Source: PALSA-612 sp963776735
Lineage (GTDB): Bacteria > Actinomycetota > Thermoleophilia > Gaiellales > Gaiellaceae
DNA: 64,000 nt
Assembly: GCA_963776735.1 (NCBI GenBank)
Contig: CAVZNV010000022.1
Location: 222,757 to 286,756, forward strand
Reading direction: 5' to 3'
The position numbers and the translations under genes are program-made. The notes under the pieces are model-generated. The model made no database searches. It had not been told where the DNA came from and was given only the letters and a program-made list of their open reading frames with translations. Of this stretch, positions 40,001 through 47,907 are shown one piece after another (within the stretch, counting starts at the first letter, position 1; the number at the start of each line of letters is the position of its first letter).

Positions 40001-40535
40001 AGACGTTGTAGCCGGTCGGGAGGAAGACGATGACGATCGACGAGAGGCCCGATGGCCAGCCCATCGCCTTCGACGCTTTTTCGACTTCGCTTGCGACGTC
40101 TGAGGAGTCGATCGGGTTGGCGGTCGGTGGGGTGAAGTCCGTATAGCTTCCGCCGAAGTGCGTGTACGGCCCCACGTAAGGCCCTCCGAAGCCGTTCTCG
40201 TAGTACTGGCTGAGGATGTGGTAGTAGGTCGTCCCCTCGAGGTGCGAGAGGAAGTACGCAACGCGGTCCTCGTACGCGGACTGGTCCCCGCCGGAAGCGA
40301 AGCCGACGCCCGCGTCCCACCACACGACGTAGGTCGTGTTGTGCAGGACCACGTCTCCGTTGTGGTAGACCATTTCGTCGGTGTTCTGGGCACGGGCGCC
40401 CACGGCGGGCGCCTTACCGCCGCCCGTGCGCGCCCCGGCCTGCGACGCGGTCAGGCCGGCGACGACGAGACCGACGATCAGCACGAGTGGAGCGAGGCCC
40501 CTCCAGGCGCGCGCTCCCAAAGCCGCAGAAATCAT
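37032..40535 (-). CDS. large secreted EXORDIUM-like mosaic protein
   Basis: 1167 aa. Signal peptide 1-35 (APLVLIVGLVVAGLTASQAG). Next a Phi-1/EXORDIUM-like domain to about 350: HNTTYVVWWDAG, FLSHLEGTTYYHILSQYYEN, and the metal-site-like MSHELFEAITDPDPP with later GWWDDAAGSTLGEIGDKC. Then at least five Ig-like modules, several marked by GWY/GWF near their start (SPSGWYTS, GQNGWYDA, NANGWYNH, HGTNGWFNG, GTGWYNA). The last 160 residues contain six short HDLTVQ-type repeats suggesting a beta-solenoid. Probable role: cell-surface or secreted adhesion or wall protein. GGGGAGGAG precedes the ATG at 40535. Codon use is less extreme than in neighbouring genes. Confidence 0.8.
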   Translation of the reverse strand: MISAALGARAWRGLAPLVLIVGLVVAGLTASQAGARTGGGKAPAVGARAQNTDEMVYHNGDVVLHNTTYVVWWDAGVGFASGGDQSAYEDRVAYFLSHLEGTTYYHILSQYYENGFGGPYVGPYTHFGGSYTDFTPPTANPIDSSDVASEVEKASKAMGWPSGLSSIVIVFLPTGYNVCSVGQCSPGDFCAFHGVEQHQDGNGGPIIKTPDVVIPAPSQDLPPSGGGCGAKYTWQDGTVENLWVQSGPAKSADASINIMSHELFEAITDPDPPQNVHNGLPVSGWWDDAAGSTLGEIGDKCAYVFDPFWNQSGHGGPPPPDRQDQEGTYRLGSENFVIQEEWSNSDQRCLYDTLAPPADPETPTATATTQDGSNYTFGTWTNQKVNLTVHAADAPAGLGLDDIAVSVDGNSDNSVPFTPDDDGFHVTSDKYPVLANSGKHTIDVRAHSYSGRQTSARVGEVWYDFAAPDVSLSAPDSPSGWYTSPVAVNVSASDLGSGVASVSCTPSAKVITPLQEYEVDVSSQGTTTVTCTATDAVGNTSTPVSMTIKIDTTGPPTVAVMPPPPHGQNGWYDAADSPPVEVTVRASKPSDGSNVTGISCLLNGFSLDLTGASGIGSTNASATAPVEENGTNTLSCTASDETGQTSSPATATLMIDAILPELDGAPTSPPNANGWYNHDVVIHWTCSDVPSGILGGSCPADSLITGEGTSLTASASVSDVAGNAVTQESPAVKIDKTAPVVSVVTPSIVHGTNGWFNGQDALPVMVGVTAGDGNGSGVAFTGCTLDNSPVAIVAGKVAVSGDGIHQLFCGATDNAGNSSATGASGSTATIKIDATAPSFSAVVTPTNPAGTGWYNAATGAPTAGYTCADTLSGLAVACPSSYTFPQGANQTHSLTITDQAGNSSSVVVGPLNVDTTAPTINLSAPAANAVYAQGQAVNAAYSCPDAVSGLGSCVGTVASGSPIDTSNGAHSFTVTATDRAGNSSSTTVQYVAAAQLPPKGGTCNGYFTGSGTDVTVASGASCHLVPGTSVTHDLTVQSGGVLNAQGITVGHDVKVDGAGGSTICASSVAHDLTVQGDAAGSALMLIGDRLAGCSAGNTVGHDLVVQNNAGPVDVGNNNVSHDLTVQGNKPGGAKIRNNSAGHNATCQNNSPQTGNGNTATGTNSCPT

Positions 40536-40633
40536 TGCTCTCCTCCCCTCGTGCGAACCGATGCCAGTTGTTGGCTCGCCGCCCATGCGGAGCGTATATC
40601 GGCTTCCGCAGGAGTCAAGTACCTCGCACGACG

Positions 40634-40822
40634 ATGTGTGCGCGCCCGATCAGAAGAGAGTTCGCCATCTGGGAGCACGAAGCCGCAGACGCGGAGGATC
40701 GCCGGCCCATCCACTATCTCGGCAGCAAGCTGCGCCTGCTCGACGTGACCGAGGAACTGGTCGACGACGTCAATCCGATTCCTTCGTCGAGACGCGCGGC
40801 CAGTGTCCAGGCGGCTGCGTAG
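40634..40822 (+). pseudogene. stub of a D12-class adenine DNA methyltransferase
   Basis: A 62-aa ORF whose middle reads RPIHYLGSKLRLLDVTEELV, the N-terminal SAM-site lead-in of Dam/D12-class N6-adenine methyltransferases (normally followed by DLFAGSG and DPPY). The chain turns to unrelated Ser/Ala-rich sequence and stops, so the catalytic parts are gone. No restriction gene is nearby. It looks like the remnant of a lost restriction-modification or phage gene. Confidence 0.5.
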
Positions 40823-40967
40823 AAGCCACGTTGCACTGCACAGCAGCGCAGCGGCCGACGCGGGCGGAACGCCCACCGAGGTTACGAGACGTCTGCGTCG
40901 CTGCCGTCGCGCGCTCCAGGCCTGTTGCCAGGGTTCTTAGGGCTCGCTGCCGTTCTGCACGGCTCTT

Positions 40968-42440
40968 TTACTCCTGCGCAAGGTGCAACGCGGTACCAAA
41001 CAGCGTTCTCTTGATCGTTCGGCGCCATTTCGCGCCGGCCTGGGAGAGTTCGTCCCGTTCGGCCTGGAGCCGATCGACGGTCACTGCCATCTCTCCGAGG
41101 CGATTCTCGGCAGCACGTAGCTCTTCCTTCGTTGCTGCAGCGTCCGCCCGCGCTGATTCGTAGGCGGCGCGCGCCTGATCGAGCGCCAGCTGAGTGTCAG
41201 TGAGGTACTGGGTCAATTGCGAGATGTGTTGCTTCAGCTCATCTGCAGACTCGGCCATTGGCGTGAGCTGTTGCTCAGGCATTCGGGAAGCCTGACGCCG
41301 GATCTCCGACCAAAGAGCAGACCCAAAGCCCTCCTCCTTCGCAACCTTCCGTCCCAACTGCTCCATGAGGACCTCTGTCATCTCGGGAGAAGAAATCAGA
41401 CCCTGGCCGACGAGCACTTCGCCGAGCGGCAGCCCACCCGCAGCCTGCACGGCAAGCGCCTGCTCGAGCTCCGACCCGGTGATCAGGGCTTTCTCGATGA
41501 AGAGCTCACCAATCCGCCCCCACGCGTTCCGACCGTCTTCCACCTCCCAAAGATCGGCCCACATCGACCCCAACTTGAGCCGACGGCATGGTGCTCCGGA
41601 GTCAGGCTTCGAAACGGTATGCACGAGCGTCGTCTGGATCAGAGGACGACGCATGACGACGAACGCTCTAGCAACCCCTAGTGAGTCGTCGGAGTAGACG
41701 ACGACGATACCTTCTTCCTGGGCGTACACCTCGGCCGCAGCGGCGATCTGCACGGCGCGCTCGGGACGGTGCTCGACCGCCTCGGCGGCTGCAAGCCCCA
41801 GGAGCGAGAGCCCCACGCCGCGCACGCTGGCGACATCGGTGTGCGCCTGCACCGAGTCGAAGAAGTAGCGGCGGGCCAGCGCGACCTCTCCGCTGTCGAG
41901 GCAGGCCCAGGCCATCTCGGACAGGATCCGCGCCACCTCGCCCCGGTCGCCGACCGCCTCGAACGCGGCAAGCGCCTGCCGGTAGAGGTCGAGGGCCGCC
42001 GTCGATTCGCCGCGGCCGGCGGCCAGCTGGGCGAGACCGCCGAACGACGTGCCAATTCCTTCGCAGTCGCCGAGCCGCTGTTGAATCTGGAGTGCCTCCA
42101 AGTACCGCGCCTCTGCCACGTCGACCTCGCCGCTCAGCGCGTGGGCGATGCCGTTGAAGCTAAGGGCGAAGCCCAGCGCCCACTCGAACTCACGACCGCG
42201 GCTCTGCTCGATCCCGCGCGCCGTCCACTCGAGCGCGCCCTCGTTGTCCACTCCGAGCAGCCCGAGCCCTTGGCACAGCTCGGCGAGGCACAGCTCACGA
42301 CCGGCCCCCACCTCCTCGGCGATCCGGTACGCCTCGCCCCATTCCTCGTTCGCGCGCTCGATCTGGCCGGTCATCCAGGAAGCAAGGCCGACGTTGATCA
42401 GCGCCCCGGACCGGCCTACGCTGGGAGGGAGACCCTGATC
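40968..42440 (-). pseudogene. cyclase/ATPase regulator ruin, part 3: TPR region joined to MshEN and coiled coil
   Basis: The third reading frame of a broken regulator. About 270 residues of TPR-like helices (LINVGLASWMTGQIERANEEW, ALDLYRQALAAFEAVGDRGE) match the C-terminal half of class III cyclase/NB-ARC/TPR proteins. After YSDDSLGVARAF the expected C terminus is lost. The frame continues into a GspE N-terminal (MshEN)-like module (GELFIEKALITGSELEQALA, GEVLVGQGLISSPEMTEVLM) and a coiled coil (about 90 residues). The join looks like a chimera with another gene. It has no start of its own. Confidence 0.6.
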
Positions 42441-43190
42441 GCTGCGAGAAATGCCTCGGCGTACTCGCGTGCGCTGACGTTCTTGCCGCGGATGTGCCAG
42501 TACATCCACAGGTCGCCGCAAAGCTGCATTCCCTCTTCGCACGCGGCTGCGTCACCGCCCTGGGCTCCGGCGAGGAGCGTCTCGAGCGCCGCCTGCAGGT
42601 TGCCTTCCTCGGCGATACCGCGCTCCACGGATCCAATTTGGTCGGGTCCCTCGATTGCATCGCGAACCTCGCGTGCGACCTCTGCATAGCGGCGTGCGTG
42701 TCTCCCCGCGATCTCGCCCGCCTCGCCGGCAAGGTCGAGCCGTTCCGCCGCGAACTCGCCGATCGTCTGCAGCATCCGAAGCCGGCCGCTCCGCCCGTCC
42801 ACCTGGACGAGCGCCTTGTCGACGAGCGACTCCAGCTCGTCGAGACAGGTTGCGCCGGGGTCCGCACAGACCGCCTCGACGTCGGCCAGCGTGCACCCGC
42901 CGGCGAAGACGGCCATGCGCCGGAACAAACGCTGCTCTTGCTCGCTCAAGAGCGAGTGGCTCCAGTCGATCGTGGCGCGCAGCGTCTGCTGCCGCTCGTG
43001 CGCATCACGACGACCGGAGGTGAGCACGTCGAGAGCGTGATCGAGCCGCTCGAGCAGGGCGTCCGGCGACAAGAGCCGAAGCCTGGCGGCGGCAAGCTCG
43101 AGCGCGAGCGGCAGGCCGTCGAGACGCTGGCAGATGGCCGCCACGGTCGCCTCGCTGTCGGGCGACTCACGCGGCCGTCCCGCGCGCGCT
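42416..43190 (-). pseudogene. cyclase/ATPase regulator ruin, part 2: ATPase C-terminal and winged-helix region
   Basis: Second frame. Contains ATVAAICQRLDGLPLALELA (the GLPLAL motif of NB-ARC/STAND ATPases), TLRATIDWSHSLLSEQEQRL and FRRMAVFAGGCTLADVEAVC, the usual ARC2-like region. It stops at TAG 42416, while the adjoining TPR sequence continues one base out of frame. Confidence 0.6.
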
Positions 43191-44132
43191 CGACGAACAA
43201 CACGACCGCAGAGTCGATCTCGAGCGGCGCGAGCGCTGGTACTCGCGCTCGGCATCGATTCTGAGCGGCGTCCTGCTGGTCGTGACGATCCGGAGCTCCG
43301 GGCAGCGGTCGACGATCCGGGCGATCTCAGGAGCGGCAGTGACGATCTGCTCGAGGTTGTCCAGGAGCAGGAGCGCCTTTCTGTTGCCGATCAGCGCGAT
43401 GATCCCCTCGCCGAGCGTCCGCTCCTCAGCCTCCTTCACATCGAGTGTTTCGGCGAGGGCCGGCAGGAAGTCCTCAGCCTCGGTGATGTCGGCCATCGGC
43501 ACGAACGCGACACCATCCAGGAACTCGGGCGCGAGCCGGCGGCCGAGCTCGGAGACGATGCGCGTCTTCCCAACCCCGCCCGGCCCGGTGATCGTCACGA
43601 CCCGGTGCTCGCGCGCGAGCTTGAAGAGCGCCGCCAGGTCGTCGGCCCGCCCCACCAGCCCCGTCGCCGGGTCGGGGAGATTGCTGGGCAAGCTCGCCAG
43701 CCGCTCGCCCTTTCCCTCCAGTGCACCGGGATCCGGGACGACGATGCCGTCGGCTGAAACGGCGTAGAGCTCAAACGGCCGACCGACGTGCTTCAGCCTG
43801 AATCGCCCGAGCGCGACGACGGCGACGTCGCTCCGGTTCCTGATCTGGTCGTACGCGGCGTCGGACAGCATCACGCCCCCGGGCACGGCGAACGATTCGA
43901 TCCGGGCGGCGATGTTGACGGCTTCGCCCGTGAGCCGCTCGGGCTCGACGACCACCTCGCCGACATGGACGCCGATTCGAACCGGGACGTCCTGCGCGGC
44001 GAGTTCCTGCTGCATCGCGACCGCGGCCCCGACCGCGGCAAACGAGCTCGGAAACATGCTCATGCTCCCGTCCCCGAGCCGCTGGACGATCGTCCCGCCG
44101 AAGGCGTCGTGCTGGCGGTCGAGCGCGGCCAC
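43167..44132 (-). pseudogene. cyclase/ATPase regulator ruin, part 1: truncated class III cyclase and NB-ARC P-loop
   Basis: First frame, 321 codons. The cyclase part starts midway: FGGTIVQRLGDGSMSMFPSS (second metal/substrate region), VRIGVHVGEV, GEAVNIAARIESFA. The N-terminal FTDIxGST region is absent because the gene ends next to the tmRNA 3' end. Then a P-loop ITGPGGVGKTRIVSELGRRL and LLLLDNLEQI (Walker B). After IDAEREYQ the frame breaks. The expected continuation LAPLEIDSAVVLFVERARDG occurs in a third frame, and the chain resumes in part 2. At least three single-base shifts plus both ends lost: a dead gene unless the sequence contains errors. Confidence 0.65.
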
Positions 44133-44197
44133 GTACCGTGTCGCGTGTCGACGGCCAGAGATTCGTCCGTCTGTATCAGGGCTGTGTAGCCGACATG

Positions 44198-44557
44198 TGT
44201 GGAGGCGGGGGGAATCGAACCCCCGTCCGCGGTCGCACCGAGCCGAGCGTCTACAAGCGTAGTCTGCGATTTGATCTCGCCCGGCGGCCGGTGCGCAGAC
44301 AACCTACCGACGGGCCAGCCGATCCTGTGGTCTCGCCCCTCCGGCGATCAGCGCTCCTTCGGGGCCAGCCCGTTTGCTGACGCCGCTACCCGAACCACGG
44401 GCCGAATTTCGGGGCGACGCGTCACCTAATTACTTAGGCGGCGAGTGCGAGATCGTGATCCGCACTTACATGTTCCCGGTGGATTTACGAGGCCAACCGG
44501 GGACCTCGGCTTGCAGCTCGACCGGAGAACCGACCACGTCGAAACCTGGTCGCCCCC
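44198..44557 (-). ncRNA. ssrA: tmRNA
   Basis: The 5' end reads GGGGGCGACCAGGTTTCGAC, the standard tmRNA start. The 3' end has the T-arm GGACGGGGGTTCGATTCCCC followed by CGCCTCC, which pairs with the 5' GGGGGCG (one G-U) to form the acceptor stem. The CCA is not fully encoded. Between them are a tag reading frame and several GC-rich hairpins expected of pseudoknots. Length about 360 nt is normal. Its protein partner SmpB is encoded at 50954-51421. The 3' end borders the decayed island. Confidence 0.93.
44434..44463 (-). other. tmRNA tag reading frame
   Basis: Resume codon GCG at 44463-44461, preceded by TAAGT, then GAT CAC GAT CTC GCA CTC GCC GCC and TAA. The tag is ADHDLALAA, nine residues, with the LAA end recognised by ClpXP-type proteases. 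A second TAG lies a few codons later. Confidence 0.8.
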
Positions 44558-44591
44558 GTATGTTCCGTACCGGCACACTCTAGCCGCGGGA

Positions 44592-45563
44592 CTACTCGTG
44601 GCCGGAGATCGCGTGCGGGATGTACGGCTCTTCGAGCCGCGCCACCTCGTCCGCAGAGAGCGTCAACTGCTCGGCCGCGAGCGCGTCGGCCAGGTGATGC
44701 TCCTTGGTGGCGCCGACGATCGGCGCCGTCACGCCGGGCTTGTGCAGGAGCCACGCAAGCGCGACCTGCGCGGCCGCGACGTTCCGCTCACGCGCCACCT
44801 CCGCGACGCGGTCGACGACATCGAAGTCGACCTCCGGCGTGTAGAGCGAGTCTCCGAACGAGTCGCTGCCGGCGCGCGCGGTCAGCCGCTCGCCCTCGCG
44901 CGTGCGGTTGCCCGCGAGCAACCCGCGCGCGAGCGGGCTCCACGGCAGCAGCGCGACGCCCTGATCGATGCACTGCGGGACCATCTCCCGCTCCTCCTCG
45001 CGGTAGACGAGGTTGTAGTGGTTCTGCATCGACGCGAACCGCGTCGGCGCGACGGACTGCGCCTTCGCGAACTGCCAGGCGAACATGCTGCTCGCGCCGA
45101 CGTAGCGGGCCTTCCCGGCCTTCACGACGTCGTGCAGCGCCTCCATCGTCTCCTCGATCGGCGTCGAGTAGTCCCAGCGATGGATCTGGTACAGGTCGAC
45201 GTAGTCGTGGCCGAGGCGCTCGAGCGACGCGTCGATCGAGGCCAGGACGTGCTTGCGCGAGAGGCCGCGGCCGTTCTCACCCGGCATTGTCTGCATGCAA
45301 ACCTTCGTCGCGAGCACGTACTCCTCGCGCATGCCGAAGAGCTTCTTCAGCAGCCGGCCCGTGAGTACCTCGCTCTCGCCGCCGTTGTAGACGTCAGCGG
45401 TGTCGAAGAACGTGATGCCGCCCTCGACCGCGCGCCGCACGATCGGCTCCGCCTCCTCCTCCCCGATCGCCCACGGCCGGCCCTCGTACCTGCCGTAGCT
45501 CATCATCCCGAGGCAGACGCGCGAGACGCGGAGGCCCGTCCGGCCGAGATTCACGTATTTCAT
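44592..45563 (-). CDS. aldo/keto reductase
   Basis: 323 aa, full length. Catalytic tetrad: Asp in GITFFDTADVYNGGESE, the Tyr of that motif (about 59), Lys in YVLATKVC and His in YQIHRWD. The NADP-binding C-terminal GATKEHHLADAL is present. It resembles the YajO/AKR11-like group that reduces sugars and small aldehydes; the physiological substrate is unknown. ATG at 45563 with TAGGCT 6 nt upstream. Confidence 0.92.
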   Translation of the reverse strand: MKYVNLGRTGLRVSRVCLGMMSYGRYEGRPWAIGEEEAEPIVRRAVEGGITFFDTADVYNGGESEVLTGRLLKKLFGMREEYVLATKVCMQTMPGENGRGLSRKHVLASIDASLERLGHDYVDLYQIHRWDYSTPIEETMEALHDVVKAGKARYVGASSMFAWQFAKAQSVAPTRFASMQNHYNLVYREEEREMVPQCIDQGVALLPWSPLARGLLAGNRTREGERLTARAGSDSFGDSLYTPEVDFDVVDRVAEVARERNVAAAQVALAWLLHKPGVTAPIVGATKEHHLADALAAEQLTLSADEVARLEEPYIPHAISGHE

Positions 45564-45569
45564 TCCCGG

Positions 45570-45575
45570 AGCCTA
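45570..45575 (-). promoter_or_regulatory. -10-like hexamer for the aldo/keto reductase gene
   Basis: TAGGCT on the minus strand, 6 nt before the ATG at 45563. It lies between that start and the stop of the YCII gene (45573), overlapping the stop. Confidence 0.45.
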
Positions 45576-45872
45576 GTCACCGGGCGGCGTGCCGAGGAGC
45601 ACGTGCCAGCGCTCGATCGAGACGTTCCGCAGCAGGCCCATCGGCTCCCACGGGTCGTCCGCGAGCCGCTCACGGATCTCGTCGGGACTGCCCGCGACGA
45701 TCACGTGCATGACGTGGTCGTCGCCGAGCGGACCGCCGAGGTGGATGAATCCCTCCTCAGCGAGCGCCTCCATGAACGCGGCGTGCTCGGCCCAGGCATC
45801 CTGCTCGCGGAGGCCGCGGCCGGGGTCCCAGTTCGGGCCGCGCTCGCGGGTCAGGACGAAGAGCACCGGCAT
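45573..45872 (-). CDS. YciI-like protein
   Basis: 99 aa: LFVLTRERGPNWDPGRGLRE, WAEHAAFMEALAEEGFIHLG, VIVAGSPDEIRERLADDPW. Typical YCII fold with the conserved His and Gly-Gly region. Activity unknown for most members. It sits just upstream of the aldo/keto reductase on the same strand, with 9 nt between them. Confidence 0.83.
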   Translation of the reverse strand: MPVLFVLTRERGPNWDPGRGLREQDAWAEHAAFMEALAEEGFIHLGGPLGDDHVMHVIVAGSPDEIRERLADDPWEPMGLLRNVSIERWHVLLGTPPGD

Positions 45873-45915
45873 ATCTTGCCGCGGCCCACCCGCCCGTGAG
45901 TAGCGTTCGCCCCGG

Positions 45916-47130
45916 GTGCGGAGATCAGGGGCACATCACCTCCTGCTCGCGGGGCTGTTCGCCGCGTCGCTGGGACTCCGCCCGCAGATCGTCGCCGTCG
46001 GGCCGCTGCTCCCGTCGATCCAGCACGGGCTCGGCGTGTCCCACTCGGTTGCCGGCCTGCTCCCGACGATCGTCGTCCTCTGCATGGGCGTCTTCGCCCC
46101 TGTGAGCGTCGTGCTCGCAAACCGGATCGGCTCACGCGCGTCGATCTCGATCGCGCTGGCGCTGATCGGCGTCTTCGGTGTCGCCCGGGCACTCGTACCC
46201 TCGGTCGCTTTCGTGATCGTCCTGACGGTCCCGGTCGGGATCGGGGTCGCCGTCGCCGGCACGCTGATGCCGCGTGCCGTCAAGGAGGCCTGGCCGGAGC
46301 GGCCCGCGTTCGCGACCGGCGTGTACGCGACGGGGATCAGCCTCGGCGCCGCGGTGTCGGCCGCGCTCGCCGTGCCGCTCGCCTCGCTCGCGTGGGGCTG
46401 GCGCGGGTCACTGACTGTCCTCTCGGCGTTCTCAGGGGTGTTGCTCGTCGTCTGGCTGATGCTCACCGCACGTCAGCCGCCCCATACCCGCGACGAGCAC
46501 AGGCCGCACTTCCCGTGGCGCAGCCCCGTGGGCTGGCGACTCGTCGCGATTTTCGCACTGACGTCGATCGCCTACTACGGGATCACCGCCTGGCTGCCGT
46601 CCGTGTACGTCGATCGAGGCTGGAGCCATTCGAGTGCAGGCGCGCTGATCACGGTGATCAGTGTCGTCACGCTCCCGGTCAGCCTGCTGATCGCGTGGGC
46701 CGGCGACCACCACGGTTCGCGTCGCCTGTATCTGACCAGCGGTGCCGTCCTCCTCTTCCTGACCGGGATCGGCGTCGTCCTGCTCCCGGACGGCGCGTGG
46801 GTCTGGGCGACGCTGATCGGCGTCTGGGTCGGCATGACCTTCCCGTCGCTGATGACGATGCCGCTCGACGTGGCCACCGGAGCGCGTGAGGTGGCTGCAC
46901 TGGCGTCGATGATGCTCGGGGTCGGCTACGCCGTGTCCTCGCTCGCGCCCTTCGTGTTCGGCGCGGTGCGCGATTCCACCGGCTCGTTCACGGCCGTGCT
47001 GTGGCTGATCGTCGGCACCGCGGGGCTGCTGGCAATTGCGTGCCTGTTCGCGCCGCACCGGCGCGTCGCTCCTCAGGTGTCGCGCCGGACGAGCAGCACC
47101 GCCGCGATGCCCAGCGACAGCGCGGTGTAG
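45916..47130 (+). CDS. MFS transporter, CynX/NimT type
   Basis: 404 aa, about 12 helices. The N terminus LRPQIVAVGPLLPSIQHGLGVSHSVAGLL and TLMPRAVKEAWPERPAFATGVYATG are typical of the cyanate/nitroimidazole (CynX/NimT) group of the MFS. Substrate unknown. GTG start with TAGCGT 9 nt upstream. Its 3' end overlaps the convergent ABC permease gene by about 58 bp. Confidence 0.83.
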   Translation: MRRSGAHHLLLAGLFAASLGLRPQIVAVGPLLPSIQHGLGVSHSVAGLLPTIVVLCMGVFAPVSVVLANRIGSRASISIALALIGVFGVARALVPSVAFVIVLTVPVGIGVAVAGTLMPRAVKEAWPERPAFATGVYATGISLGAAVSAALAVPLASLAWGWRGSLTVLSAFSGVLLVVWLMLTARQPPHTRDEHRPHFPWRSPVGWRLVAIFALTSIAYYGITAWLPSVYVDRGWSHSSAGALITVISVVTLPVSLLIAWAGDHHGSRRLYLTSGAVLLFLTGIGVVLLPDGAWVWATLIGVWVGMTFPSLMTMPLDVATGAREVAALASMMLGVGYAVSSLAPFVFGAVRDSTGSFTAVLWLIVGTAGLLAIACLFAPHRRVAPQVSRRTSSTAAMPSDSAV

Positions 47131-47907
47131 CCGAGGAAGAGGAAGAAGCCCGGCCACGGCGCGAGCGTGTCGGAGCCGTGCGTCAGCGAGTGGATCGCGT
47201 CACCCGCCGTGCTCGGCAGATACGGGTTGATCGCGTTGTACCAGTCGCTCGGCAGGATGTTCAGGAGGGGTGGGATCACGAACATGATCGCGGCGAACAC
47301 GGCGATGCCGCCGGCGGTGCTCCTGACGATCGCGCCGAGGCCGAGCGCGAAGACGCCGACGAGCATGAGGTAGACCGCGCCGCCGATCACCGACCGGGCC
47401 ACGCCCGGGTGCGTGAACGAGAATCTCGAGGATGTGGTGGTTGTCCAGGATCGCCTGGCTGCCGAAGAAGGCGATCAACACGGTCGGCAGCATCAGCGCG
47501 AAGCTGACGACCGCGAACACGCCCGCCTTCGCCCAGAGCACCGGCAGCCGCTTCGGTACGGCGACGATCGTCGAGCGGATCATCCCCGTCGAGTACTCGC
47601 CGCTGATCACGAGCACGCCGAGGACGCCGATCGCGAGCTGGGACACGTTCACGCCTGACAGTGCAACATCGAGCGGGCTCCGGTTGGCGCGCTCGTGCGG
47701 GCTCAGGTGGCTCCAGCGGTGCGCGAGGATGGTCGCGAACAGCATCGGGAAGCCGATCCCGAGGACGATGGCGACGAGGAACGACCAGCGCGTCGACCGG
47801 AGCGAACGGAGCTTCGTCCATTCCGAGACGGCGACCCGCCACTGGTTGAGGCGGCCGACCCGCTCGAGACGCGGCAGCGCGGCGGCGGCCGTCGGCGCGG
47901 CGCTCAC
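47073..47907 (-). pseudogene. ABC-2 type permease with a frameshift
   Basis: The first part (from 47907) encodes an actinobacterial ABC permease: AVSEWTKLRSLRSTRWSFLV, then GVLGVLVISGEYSTGMIRST and VPKRLPVLWAKAGVFAVVS. After AILDNHHILEI the frame turns to Arg-rich nonsense. The proper continuation SFTHPGVARSVIGGAVYLML sits in another frame and runs to 47073 (LGIAAVLLVRRDT). Reading ATTCTCG as ATCTCG near 47420 would restore one 277-aa-class protein. This is either a recent inactivation or a one-base sequence error. It is coupled to the ATPase gene upstream (GTGA). Confidence 0.75.

Noticed and set aside
44200..44230. tRNA-like T-arm suggesting a tRNA gene
   Set aside because: The acceptor partner GGGGGCG is 350 nt away and a tag reading frame lies between, so it is the 3' end of tmRNA.
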